Below are positions 24,659-36,150 of a DNA stretch of 64,000 nucleotides, piece after piece; positions within the stretch are counted from its first letter, which is position 1, and every line of letters begins with the position of its first letter. The DNA is taken from contig OZ034979.1 in assembly GCA_964030785.1 (NCBI GenBank), forward strand, positions 10,642,883 to 10,706,882, given 5' to 3'. The stretch comes from Siderastrea siderea. Its lineage: Eukaryota > Cnidaria > Anthozoa > Scleractinia > Rhizangiidae. The notes below the pieces were generated by a model, which was not told the origin of the DNA, made no database searches, and worked only from the letters and a program-made list of their open reading frames with translations. Position numbers and translations under genes: made by a program.

Positions 24659-25831
24659 CTTAAAGAAAACGATTGCTTTTAGTTTTACTGTACACAATTA
24701 GGTGGTAGTTAACAACTAACCCATCAAACTATTTGCCACGGGTCGTTTATAATGAAAGTGTCGTAACGCAACTCAATTCACCTTTCTAGCTCCCGCGCCA
24801 AAGATATCATGATATAGGAGCCTTAGGTGTCGTAAAAACGTATCTGGGACCGTTAAATGCATTGCTTTTAGTAACGCACGGCAACAGAGGCGCATAGTAA
24901 CGTCAAGTTAATGTAAAGCCATAAGTAAAGGGGGTGGTCTGTCTCACGGAATACGTTTGCCACCTATTGCTGCAAAAGGTAGCCAAGCACAATGCACGAA
25001 ACTTTCTTGCTACCACACAAAGGCCAGCAAACAAGCATAAAGTGCTTTTTAATTGCATTGGAAAGTTGCTCAAATACCAAAAGTAAACATTAATAAATTA
25101 GCGTCACGGTAACACTATTTTCAATATAACAAACTGGACAGGACAAAGGCAACGGTAAAATTATTGACTGAATCACGTGTTCTATTTTGAAGTTTGACCA
25201 TCCCCAAGACAGCTCTAGAAAACGCACAAATTGGTCAGCTTTTTAAAACGGCGGGTATATTCCGGGGATAACGGAAACCCCTTACCCTTACGTTCTACCC
25301 CTTACCCCTTACGCATGTGCAAATACCCCGGTTAGGGGTACTATGATAAAGGGCGTGAGAACATGCATGTGCGTTAACGCGTTGCGTTGTTCGGCTCTGC
25401 CTATCTCCCGTACCGTTCTCTGATAAGACAATGGTAGCCTCAGTTAAGTTAGCTCAGCGACGACGACAATGACGACGTCGAGGATGAAGACGAAGAAATA
25501 AAAGAAGAATGAAATGTTCATTAAAAAACAGAGGTGGGGGCATAGTGGTGTAGTGGTTAGCACGTTGGACTTCAGATCTGAAGGTCGTGTTGTTTCCTTA
25601 GACAAGTGTATAAAATGGGTACCAGCGACATACTGCGGTGGGTAACCCTGCAATGGACTTGCATCCCACCCGGAGGGGGTAGCAATACTCTTAGTTGCTT
25701 CATGCCACAGAAAACGGGATAAGCTCTGGTCGTATGGGCCTACTCGGCTCGTGTGCTACTTTACCCACCTTCCAAAGTTATTTAGTTATAAAAACTTCAA
25801 ATGACTAACAATTAAAAATCAGTGGACTAAC
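24659..25831. other. Intron of paralog B
   Basis: Lies between the acceptor at 24,659 and the donor at 25,830. It carries a SINE near its 5' side. Otherwise it is colinear with the introns of A and C, and like C it contains a CCCTTACCCC-rich stretch (25,280-25,335). Confidence 0.75.
25535..25779 (+). mobile_element. tRNA-derived SINE in intron of paralog B, partly deleted
   Basis: Same insertion as 9,469-9,779: GGTGTAGTGGTTAGCACG, then GATCTGAAGGTCG, TAAAATGGGTACCAGCGACA, CCTGCAATGGACT and GTTGCTTCATGCCACAG. The B-box part and the CTCTCTCCACCC segment are deleted here. Confidence 0.75.
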
Positions 25832-27377
25832 CTTTTGAACTTCCCGCTTGCATTGCTTGTTTTATGTCATTCACGTCTGACCCAATTTCATCCACTTTTG
25901 TCTTCACCTCTGCTGCTGCCGTTTTTACGTCTGACCCAACTTCATCCACTTTTGTCTTCACCTCTGTTGCTGCCGTTTTTACGTCTAACCCGACTTCACC
26001 CACTTTTGTCTTCACCTCTGCTGCTGCCGTTTTTACGTCTGACCCAACTTCATCCACTTTTGTCTTCACCTCTGTTGCTGCCGTTTTTACGTCTAACCCG
26101 ACTTCACTCACTTTTGTCATCACCTCTTCTACTGCCGTTTTGACGTCTGACCCAACTTCATCCACTTTTGTCTTCACCTCTTCTACTGCCGTTTCCACGT
26201 CTGACCCAACTTCATCCACTTTTGTCTTCACCTCTGCTGCTGCCGTTTTTACGTCTGACCCAACTTCATCCACTTTTGTCTTCACCTCTTCTACTGCCGT
26301 TTCCACGTCTGACCCAACTTCAACCACTTTTGTCTTCACCTCTGCTACTGCCGTTTTTACGTCTGACCCAACTTCATCCACTTTTGTCTTCACCTCTGCT
26401 ACTGCCGTTATTACGTCTGACCCAGTTTCATCCACTTTTGTCTTCACCTCTGCTACTGCCGTTTTTACGTCTAACCCAAGTTCATCAACTTTTGTCTCCA
26501 CCTCTGTTGCTGCCATTTTCATGTCTGACCCGACTTCGTCAACTTTTGTCTTCACCTCTGTTACTGCCGTTTTCACGTCTAACCCGACTTCGTGCACTTT
26601 TGTCTTCACCTCTTCTACTGCCGTTTCCACGTCTGATCCGACCTTGTCCACTTTAGTCATCACATCTTTTACTCCAGATTTCAAATCCGATCCGACATCC
26701 TTGACTTGAGACGCAATTTGATCCAGATTGTCTTCGATCTGTTTCAGCCTTTCTTTCCTTAATTCTTCTTCCAATTGTTGAACCCTTGGTGTGGGGAAGT
26801 CTTTTTCACCTAGCTTTCCAATATCATCAATCTTGGTAGCGCTTTGGCCGAGTGCGACAAAGGCGTCTTTTGCCAATTGTATGTAATTATCAAAGGTTGC
26901 CTTGTCAATCTTTTGGGTACTAGTCTGGTGGCAAAGAATGTTTCGCAGCAAACGGAGCTGATCCAACGCTAAAGCGAACGTCTCAGCTTGGTTTCCACAA
27001 GGGCTTATAACAGAGGGGTGAAACATCCCGCTTAATAGGCGACGGGGGTTTACGTACAGTTTGGCTAAGGTACCAAAACCTCCTCTCCCGTCTGGCATGG
27101 CAAAGCTTTGAGCGAACAGAGTTGCTTCAAACAGAGCTGTACAATCCCACTCTGTAAAGGATTTATTAGTTGGCACATATTTTGTCCTTCCGCCCTCCTT
27201 CTTCAGGAACGTATTCCGCACCAGTGGCGAGTCGTCCCATTTTAGAAAGCCAGGTGTAGGAGCGACTTGGTTGTCCCACATGTATTCGAACACATGACGT
27301 AGGGCGACTGGAAATTCATCAAGCACAACAGTGGAGAACTTGAAAAAATTTAGTTGTTCAGGAGAAAATGTCGTCAT
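25832..27377 (-). CDS. Paralog B: intact DZIP3-like HEPN plus 18-residue repeat exon
   Basis: ATG at 27,377 opens 515 codons that end in phase 1 at the donor AAAG/GTTAGT. Residues 1-175 form the DZIP3-like HEPN domain with R145-x4-H150 (RNILCH), the pair used by catalytic HEPN RNases. Conserved blocks are DEFPVALRHVFEYMWDN, KYVPTNKSFTEWDCTALFEA and NYIQLAKDAFVALG. Residues from about 235 to 505 hold some 15 copies of an 18-residue unit (consensus VGSDVKTAVAEVKTKVDE), charged and rich in A/V/K/E, likely a long helical or coiled-coil rod. The frame ends DIKQAMQAGSSKG. It joins the NB-ARC exon at 24,658 in phase. The start matches A; C lacks this ATG. HEPN-STAND-TPR proteins are plausible innate immune effectors; catalytic activity here is inference. 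Confidence 0.88.
25870..26690 (-). repeat. 54-bp coding minisatellite in paralog B
   Basis: About 15 tandem 54-bp units encode the VGSDVKTAVAEVKTKVDE repeat. Period and codon positions are kept, and units differ mainly by substitutions. Because of this composition the opposite strand is also open in two frames; those are shadows. A has only three or four units, and C has a different run (VRSDVKTAAAEVKTEVEG). Confidence 0.9.
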
Positions 27378-27419
27378 CGTTCACGGGTTCAAAGTTTGTT
27401 GAATCCACTCAGTATAATA

Positions 27420-30400
27420 TGTCAGATGGTAAGGTCTGAATGGTTCGTGTTCAAACTGGATTTTACCAGAAGACTATCTGCAATAAGATGAAAAATAATT
27501 GCTTTAAAAACGTTTTCTGGTCTGGGTGTTGGAGGGGATTCAACCTCTTTGTACTAGAATCTTGATTGTAGTAGGACACTTCCAAACTTAAATGAAATCC
27601 TGCTTAATCCAGCTTCACATATTAAATGGGTTCAAAAGGCTGGTTATAACCATTACCCTTAACGAAACCTATGATCAACCTTCCTCATCTTTCATGCCTA
27701 TCTCACCCTAAAACGAAAGCCCCTCCTCTCCCCTCCAGGGATAATTACATTAACATCTGAGAGGTTTATTTAAACGTATCAGGAATATCACGCCATTAGA
27801 AATTACTATGGAACATTGTTGGGTAAACAAACACAGTGATGCTCGTACGCTTTTTGTTATTATTTATTAATTTATTTTATTTAATTTTATAACAAAAACT
27901 GGAACTACACGAGTCATCGAGCATTGGTATTTAGGTGATAAAAACAAATCATTTCTCATGTGACTAAATACTTCATCTAGCAACAAAGTGCCAAAACCAG
28001 AAAAAATGATGTCAGGGACAACAGAGGTGATATGCAAAGAACTGAACTGTGCTCACGAGCATGCTCATCCCACGATTAGATTCTATACAACTACCCGGTA
28101 AAACAGGTTAACGGGACATAGAAACAAGAATTTCTTCGAAAAAGCAAAATATGCGTGCCACTTCTTCTTCGAAGTAGTCACCTGTGTGGTAGTATCGAAA
28201 ACGACTGCGCTTGTGAGTGACGATATTTTGTATTGGTATCGGCCTACTTTTAGCAACCAGAGATAATCGCGGGCGATGGTGGAGCAAGAAAGTGTTACCA
28301 CCGGATGAACTAAACACTCCTTACTAGGGCCTACTAAAAATAGGACCGCTTAAACAACATAATAAGGCAAAATGATGGGAGAGTCATTTGTCACTAATGG
28401 TTCTGCTGCGTGAGTCAATCGAGACTTCTTTCATAGCTCAATTACGTAATTCATCGTTATGCATGCTACTAAAGAATTTACCCGGAAAGACACACTGTTC
28501 TTATTTACCTGTAGAAAAACGCTCGTGCCACCGTTCGGTGTGCTATCACGCGTTAAATGAAACACGTTTTCAATGTCGTAGCTCAATTCACGGTGTGACA
28601 CAGAATTTTATACGGAGGTAGAAGCTCACGCAGTTTCTTGCATCAATAGTTATTTTTAACTGACCACAAAGTACAGCCTCGGGCAATTGCAACATTTACA
28701 TTTCTTTTAATTATGTTAAAAACATAGTCCTTAGTCAGTTTGGCGCCACTATGTATGTAATTTGTCTGTATGTTTGTAGCTTTCTATTTTGTATGTCTCT
28801 GAGAGACTCAAGGCACGGTGTGGATTTTGTGTGCATTTCCTGAGAAGTAAGGGATTAAGTGGGCATAATTTTTTTCGTATTACTTTTTTCCTTTGATCGG
28901 GGACAGGTATAAGCACGTGTAAACATAAAGCGAGAGTGGACGTCCCTTTTGGTGATTCAGTTGATTTCATATCCGTCAAGAGAAGCTCAACCAAACAAAC
29001 TAATCTAGTTCACACGCGCTGCTTCTCCTAGACAAAAGCTTTGTTTCATAACATAAAACAGGAATGAAACAATTAAGGACAATTGTTAATGGCCTATTTT
29101 ATTATTAATTTTTTCAGTTGGCCTCGTAGAGACTAAAAAGCTATCAATCTAATGTCATTTTGACATGTGTGATAAATAGCACTTTAAGTTCAGTGTTTCG
29201 ATTCAGCGAGTTGCCTTACTAAAACCGATGCGTGAGCCCGGGAGAGGCTCCTGCATTAGTAACCAGAAACGGACTCTTAACAGGCATCTCGTTCTGTAGG
29301 CACGGCTTGAATCATGTTTCACCCTTTATGCTACCAATTCGGACAAGACACATTTTGTGCTGGATTCAACATTGTTCCTCTCTTTCCCTCCCCCCCCCCC
29401 CGGGTGTCTGCTACTCTGCTTGTTTTATTTCACTATTAAACTCAACAGTTTTTTGAGGGCTACAAGTCTGCGATCAGGCTATAAAGGGCCGCTAAAACGG
29501 TAAAGACAACCCAGTTCATCAACAAGGAAAACAAGTCAATAATGGCATCTCAAGCTGTGAAAATTAATAAGTGTGGGTAAAAACATTATGGTTCAGTGAT
29601 AACCTTAATATGAAAAAGTGATCACAAAGGAAAGCCGATGTCTAGAAGGTACTTCTCTATTGTCCTTGGCACGAAGATAAGCAACAACCTTTAAATATCC
29701 CTCCAAGGTAGATTAAAACTATTCTTTCATACTTTCACTTCTCACAAAACTTTTCAAGCGCGAAGATTCCTGCATCGAAATTCATGAACGAAAGCGCTGT
29801 GCGCGGTTGATTAACAGTGTTGTTCTCCGTTCGACCCAGGTCTGCTAGTTACTATTCAAGTAGAGTGAGCTCGTACAACGTATTATGTACGTCACTAGGA
29901 GGAGCGTTAGCTAATGAATACACCTGACAAATAACGAATGTTTATCATTCAACAGGGCGGCCAATGTCACACTGTTTTGTTCTGTTATGAAATAAATGAA
30001 CATAACAAAACGATAAGAGTCTAATCAGTGGCTTAGACTTTATTTCATTTAAGAATTTACAGATGTTACTAGTTGCATAAAACGCTTTGTTGTATACAGC
30101 TTTTGAAAGCACACCATTCCCGTATAATTGGCTCCATTGGGTAGTTTGTGACAACAGGGTTGAATGTGCAAATCTAATAATCCACCAGTGTCATCAGACA
30201 ACCAAACCTAAATGAAGTTACTTACTTTCGCAGTGATTAGCACGATGCAACGCAGAACTTGCAGGGAAATAGAAACAAGCACGAGTGCACAAGGTTTCTC
30301 TCGATTTATGGCGCATTAATCAAGGGAAAACAAGCCCAGACGTGCATTGAAATCTTCACATCACTTTGAGCAAATTTTGACCATTCTTTAAAAAAATGTA

Positions 30401-30990
30401 AATCAATATAGAATCACAGTAAAGAACAGTAAAGGTGGCATTGATCGTACTTCACTCACCTAGGTGTACAGTTTGTCGTTTACATCCTTGTCGCTGTTCG
30501 CGGACACGATAATTGCACCCGAAGGAAGTTTGTTTTCACTAAAATTTCCGCATGGCTGAGGAGAGTCTGGGCATTAGAGCTACTACCTAGTTTCCAGTTT
30601 CCCGGAACTCCCAACTGATAGGTTAACGGTTAACTACTTTGACTGCAATTTTAAGACTCAATTTTTATTGATTCTGATAGCTTAATTTTATATTCTTTTT
30701 AATTTTATGGAACATATTGACAAGTTGCAGTAACAATTACCATCAACTGTAAAACAAAAATGTGGAAGTTGGCGTAAAAAGAAAATTAGCCTGGCTCGGT
30801 AAGCTATCGGGAGTTTCGAGAAACAGGCCGCACATTCCCTACTCTGTTCGACCGTCACGACAAGCAACTGAAGTTAAATATATAAAATTTTCCTCATGTA
30901 AACGAAACATTTTTGGCTTTATTTTGTGAGAAGAAAAACAAAGGGCCGCTTCTTGCTGTCACAGCCTGACACAAACACTTGAGGGAGTGT
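27420..30990. other. Intergenic/upstream region of paralog B
   Basis: No supported coding. 30,230-30,600 resembles 17,900-18,430 and may be the 5' region of paralog B. A (C)n run is at 29,391-29,402. Several short open frames were examined and lack domains. Confidence 0.5.
30230..30600 (-). promoter_or_regulatory. Candidate upstream (5') region of paralog B
   Basis: Matches 17,900-18,430 in word order (ATCAAGGGA, CAGACGTGC, GAGAGTCTGGGCATTA, TAGTTTCCAG). Conservation between duplicates in otherwise diverged DNA suggests a regulatory or untranslated exon role. Exact elements are not defined. Confidence 0.35.
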
Positions 30991-31004
30991 TTGCGAGTCC
31001 CGGT

Positions 31005-31447
31005 GGGGGGGGGGGAGGGGGTAATCCCTATAATGGGCACAATGGGGAGGCCCCCCCCGAAAGGGGTACCTCTTTTAGGCTTCAGGTATATAAAAGGGTA
31101 GGGATTTCAAAGAGCTGAAGTATATGAAAGGGTAGGGAAATCTGTCATTTAGGTATTTAAAAGGGCGTTTAATTAAAAAATTTTGAGTAGATGCACCTTA
31201 TGCCCGTATCATTTTAATTTGTTAAACGCTACTTGAAAACGACAAGAAGATTTCCTTCCAAGGGTTTAGAAAAGGGATGCAGTGCTCGTAAGCAGGTATG
31301 TGAAAGGGGTGCTATTTTTCAGTGGAAGGTATACGAAAGGGGTACCTTTTCTGTCTAAAATGGTATATTAAAGGGTAAGGGGTTGGACCTCGGGGTGGAA
31401 CCTCCCCGTACAAAAATTTGTTGAGTGCCCCCCCCCCCCCACCCGGG
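31005..31447. mobile_element. Unclassified foldback with G-run/C-run termini
   Basis: The left end CCCGGTGGGGGGGG is mirrored by CCCCCCCCACCCGGG at the right. Inside, AAAGGGGTACCT, AAAAGGGTAGGG and TATGAAAGGGGT-like words recur several times. No coding. A similar style of element is at 63,333-63,765. Confidence 0.6.
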
Positions 31448-32988
31448 TTGCGAGAACATCAGATACTGTTTTATCCGAATAACTTATACGTAGCACACAT
31501 TGCGAGCTAGTAATGATAAAAAAGACGTTCATTTCAAAGGCACTATAAGGGCAAGGTGTTCTTAAGGTATCGTGGTACCCCAAAATTGACCATGTTTTCG
31601 AAAAACTTACTTCTGTCATTTTCAGATAGATATTATTCAAACCTCTCTTTTTCAAAAGTTTCAGAAAAAAAGATTGTTTCTACGCAAAGTTATGGACGAA
31701 AAAAGATTTGTGACATTAATTTTCTCTAATCATGTGTTGGCAGTCATCTGTCAACAACGCTGAAAATAGCATGTGACATAACAGGGCCCCGATGTTTTGA
31801 CACGCGATCAATTGCGTAGCAGTTCCCGCTTATTTCGAGTGTGTTTACAAAGTGGCTTCGATCATATCTGTAAAAGAGAGAGAGAGAGAAAAGATCGAGC
31901 GTTGAGGAATTACTTGCGCTTCCTGACTCCTCATGTGTCAGTGTGATAAGTTTCGACTGCCAGCTCGCCTTTCGTAACGCGAACGGCGAAAAACAATCCA
32001 GCCATTCAAATTCCATAACATTTCTACAAAGCCAGATGTATCAAAGAATCAACTTGGCGCAAAGGACGGCATGACCAGGAAAGTACGGAATTTGTCTCCA
32101 GTAATAAAGAAGCTTATTTTTCCCAATTGCTCGCATTTCTGACAGGATGTTCTTTCCCAGATCTTGAGCCGAACACGAGGCGGCTTCTTCGCAGGTTTCA
32201 ATGTGCTTTTCTTTCGCCTTTCCTTTCGTCTTTCAGGTCCCGGCAGCTTGGGTAGTCTTACCCAGCTCAAATGATGATGCTTTCGGCACTTTACAGCCGA
32301 CGTGATATTATGACTTTAAAATTTCCCTTTATTGCGTTGGAAGACCGTTTGAACGGCACTCGTACTCAACGAAAGTCGCTTTCCAACATAAAAACACGCA
32401 GAATTTGACACCATTCTTGTCAGCATGTTTGTGCTATTGTTGTAAGGCGGTAAGTTGAGCCTCCCCTCTGACAACCGCAGGTAATTATCCTGACACCTAG
32501 GTGCTTTAATCTCCTCAGACCGGAAAAAGTTTCCAAATCATATTTTGGCTTTTTTCTCGAAACTCATTTTTTAAGAAATTGGGCGCACATCTTAAGTTCG
32601 CGTTCAGCGAGTTTTCAACCATTTTAGCTCAAATCTGGCGACAATGTTGCCACATAATTTGACACCAAAACTGTGTCTCCAAATTTTATTTTTTGCTTTC
32701 ATTCAAAAGTTATGAGCCGTAAAAGAAAGAGGAGAGGTGTTTCTTCGAACTTCAAAGTTTAACTGAGTGCAGAAAATAAACCAGGCCAGATACAAAAACT
32801 CCGAGACACGGTTTTTGAGACAAAGGTGTGAAGAATTCGGCGCGATGTTCGTCTTTCTCTCCAGATCATTCTCGACTGGAGCGGAACCGATTTTGTGAAC
32901 GATGTACTTTTTAAAAACGTAGTCTATTTTTGACACAGTTGTCTTTTTCCTTTATCTAAATACGTTTTCGTAATCGGCTAAACTACAT
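31448..32988. other. Intergenic sequence, possibly repeat-derived
   Basis: Includes a (GA)n run near 31,876-31,890. A minus-strand frame at 32,049-32,270 is basic and Cys-containing but matches no family I can name. No gene is called. Confidence 0.4.
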
Positions 32989-33029
32989 AATACAGGGCCA
33001 CTTTTCTAGCTGTTCTAATTGAGGTGCAT

Positions 33030-33290
33030 CGGTGGCTCTTCAGTCGATTCTGAGATACGTCATTCAGCTGGCTCGTCGGCTCGTCAGTCGATTCCCCTGG
33101 AAGGTGTATTATTCAGGTGGCTCGGCGGCTCGGCGGCTCGTCAGTGGATTTGAACCTTGAAGTATTTTTCTAGCTTTTCCAAATGAGGTGGCTCGGCGGC
33201 TCGTCAGTCGATTCTTACCTGTCAAGAACTTCAGTAGCTTGACGGCTCCATAGGTACAACAAGTTTTGGCCGAGTTGCACAGCGGCTCCA
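33030..33290. repeat. Left subterminal array of GGCTCGGCGGCTCG units
   Basis: Three irregular copies of GGTGGCTCGGCGGCTCGTCA followed by GTCGATT. Confidence 0.7.
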
Positions 33291-33601
33291 ATCAAAACAA
33301 TAAAAAAACTTTTACTCTTTCCTGCCGCAAGACAATTAAAAGCGTTTTAAAATTCTTCTGCGCGTCAGTGATACACGAAAGTGAAAGTGACGCAGGAAAT
33401 GAATATTAAAAGAACTTTTATTTTACACTTCACCAAAGCTTTACAAAAAAATAGTAATAGAAATTCATATTGATCACTTTGACTCTTTCCTGTCACAAGA
33501 CAACTAAAAGCGTTTTTATAAAATACTTCTGCAAGTTCGTAAGGCGAACTACATGAAACGATAACTTGTCTAAAATGGAGCGGTCTATTACTTAACAATG
33601 T

Positions 33602-34155
33602 TTACACCTTGTATAGTTCTTTAACGTCTCTTAAGAACACTTTGAACATATCAGTATGTTTATACTTATACCGCCACATAAATTCGGCCAAATGGGAAGA
33701 GAAATGCTCTTTACGTGTTCCGAAAATTGGAAGGCTGGTTTTCAAATGTCTCCAGTGTCCCTCCTGCTTGTTCGTGTGAAAACCTTTATCGTTTTTAACT
33801 TCTTTCGAATGATTTACTGTCTCATGCTGGTAACCATGCTCGGACAATTTTGAATAGGACTTCCAGCAGTCGGAAACAATCAATGTTCCTGGCTGTATCC
33901 ACTGTTTTATGATGGGTATTAGAGTCGCCTCAGATTGGTCTTCAACCGGTACCATGAAAGATTTACGAGCCTCCTCCTCGATGCCACCGAACTACTGACC
34001 CTCCACACAATGCCCTCTATGATACGCCCTTTTGCCCACTTTACTTTCGTCTATTTGCACAATTTTTCCATCACCCTCAATTTTCTCGCTTTTTTCCAGC
34101 ATTGTCACCTCGCAGGTTTCTCGACAGAAACTGTACCAGTCAACTGCGGTATTTG
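33602..34155 (-). pseudogene. Merlin/IS1016-type DDE transposase fragment
   Basis: Two minus-strand frames together give the C-terminal half of an IS1595/IS1016-like (Merlin) transposase. From 34,155 the frame reads AVDWYSFCRETCE, then QIDESKVGKRAYHRGHCVEG, which holds the first catalytic aspartate. A frameshift or stop lies near 33,995. The second frame starts near 33,955 (MVPVEDQSEATL), includes IVSDCWKSY with the second aspartate, then HTNKQEGHWRHLK with the final acidic residue region, and ends at VKELYKV. The N-terminal zinc-binding part is not seen. This enzyme would cut and paste its element; the copy is broken and probably inactive. Confidence 0.85.
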
Positions 34156-34199
34156 GACCTGGTTACGAGAGTTGCCGTTGCATTAAGTACTGTGAACTA

Positions 34200-34654
34200 T
34201 GTAATTTCTGCCAGGTTGAATGGGCAGCCTACGAACAATCCACCAGAAACGATCACAGAAGAGTCCTACAACAAAGCCACAGTATACGTACAACATCTGC
34301 ATGCACAGAAAGAAATGTTCACAGAATTCATCAAGGCCATTGTCGAACCTGCAAAAGAAAAACCAAGATTACAGCCCACACCACTTGACATCAAGGCCGC
34401 AATTCTACGCTTCCCAGGCCGGCCGCTGTCACATATCAGGCTTTTAAGAAATTCAGTCCCCGGTGCCTCAGGAGCATTCAGAAACAAGAGTACGATGTAT
34501 GCACGCAGGCTATCGCTGACTTCGGTGAAGTTGTTGAAATCCGTGTACCACGCTGCGCCCAAAGATTGCGAGTATTTATCAAGAAAACACCGGGTGAAAT
34601 TTTAAATTGGCCGATGGATGCGCCCTGCACACGAGAAGAATATCAACAAAGAAG
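34200..34654 (+). other. Open coding-like remnant, family unknown
   Basis: A plus-strand frame covers about 34,200-34,605 with a protein-like composition (segments EESYNKATVYVQHL, EFIKAIVEPAKEKPRL, DIKAAILRFPG). I do not recognise the family. It lies between the Merlin transposase and the inner inverted repeat and may be a piece of another transposon. Confidence 0.4.
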
Positions 34655-34837
34655 GGGTGACCCGAAAACACTGACCCCCGGTCGGTGGACCAGTCCAACG
34701 GACTGGGTCCACGGACCACCTCACGGACCGGTCCATGGACCACCTATACGGACCACCCCTACTAACCCCCTCAAGAATTCAATAGAAAAATAAAAAAATA
34801 AAAAATATATATAAATGAAAATATAAATTCTTACCCA

Positions 34838-36150
34838 TAGTCGATCCTCAATCGCGGTGCGTGCGGTGAGATCGCGAACTGCCACGAGTCCACTCTATAT
34901 TGTACATTGTCAGTATTGCACCAATTTAGCAGGCTTAAGCAAATCCAAACTGTCAGTTCATCTGTAGTACGAAACTCGAACAGGAAGAGAATAAAGACAA
35001 ATGGAGAAGCTTTGCTGTTTTGTCAGTGTTTCTTGCCTCCGCCAGTTTGTTCGGCCCATTCTCCCACGGGTCCGGCTAAGATCCACATAAGCCTCAGGCT
35101 TCAGAACGGAAAATCCCATTGTGAAAATTGTCATTGCATTATTTTTTTGAAAAATTACTGCCGGGTTGTATGGTTGGCCAACGGTTTTGTTTTCCACCAT
35201 ATTCCCTTACTCGCGCCCTTGGCTACAGGCCATTTATGTACCGGTCAAATTGAAGCTTCAACATCCCCCCCGGGCAAACCCCGGGCATTTGACTGTGCAT
35301 CGTGCCCGGGGACGGGGGAATTTGAACGTTGCCATTGAAGGGTGGGGAATTTGAACCAGATTTCTCTCTAGTTCTAGCGTAATGTGCCCGTGAGTTTTTT
35401 CTGTTTTTGCAGGGTTTGACGGATTTCCAAGGTAGAATGTCGCCTTTGTTAGTGAATAACGTGCTCAAAACGGTCTTTAAATGAAGTTTGAAGGTGTCAT
35501 TACGGCACATCTCTCTCTGACAAGCGTGAACAGTGTTTGATTGAAGACTAAATTTGTCTTTGAGGAGAGGTATTTCAGTAACAATGGGTGGGGCATTTGA
35601 ACGGCTTTTTTGCCCCGAGGGGAGGGAATTTGAACAAGCCAATCTTCAAAAGTTCAAATGCCCGGGGGATTGCCAGGGGGTTGCCCGGGGGGGATGTTGA
35701 AGCTTCAATTTGACTGGTACATTATATTTTAACAACAGACGTCCTGTCTGAGATGAGTAGGGCAAAGGTTGGTGGTAGAATTAGGCAATTTTTTTTGCCC
35801 CCACCCCCCCTCCCGGCCCCCACCATATCCCAAGGTAAAAAGTAATAAAAACCGAATCAATTCGACAAGCGTGTGAAGTTCGTGGCCTGGGGCTAATGTG
35901 GATCTTGGACCCGTGGGAGAATGGGCCGAACAAAATGGCGGTGGCAAGGCACCGACAAAACAGCAAATCTTCTCCATTTGTCTTTATTTTCCTCCTGTTT
36001 GTATTTCGTACAACAGATGAACGACAGTTTGGATTTGCTTAAGCCTGCTAAATTGGTGCAATAGCGACAATGTACAATTATATAGAGTGGACTCGTGGCA
36101 GTTCGCGATCTCACCGCGCGAAACGCGATTGAGGGTCGACTATGGGCCAG
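34838..36150. mobile_element. Foldback nested inside the inner element
   Basis: Text at 34,838-35,100 is repeated in reverse complement at 35,880-36,150. Shared words are CGATCTCACCGC, GCCACGAGTCCACTCTATA, GCAGGCTTAAGCAAATCC, GACAAATGGAGAAG and TCGGCCCATTCTCCCACGGG. The loop holds a further foldback at 35,233-35,725. Confidence 0.75.
35233..35725. mobile_element. Innermost MITE with AAATTGAAGCTTCAACATCC termini
   Basis: Left TGTACCGGTCAAATTGAAGC, then TTCAACATCCCCCCCGGGCA, is mirrored at the right (GGGATGTTGAAGCTTCAATT, TTGACTGGTACA). Arms are about 40 bp and the interior is rich in GGGAATTTGAAC-type words. No coding. Confidence 0.75.

Noticed and set aside
25835..26709. Long plus-strand open frames across the HEPN gene repeats, and likewise 45,307-46,168
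   Set aside because: They are antisense shadows of the 54-bp coding minisatellites. The minus-strand frames continue into HEPN coding and a proper splice donor; the plus-strand frames do not.
32049..32270. Basic minus-strand frame with paired cysteines
   Set aside because: No recognisable fold, isolated, and inside repeat-like sequence. Could be chance.
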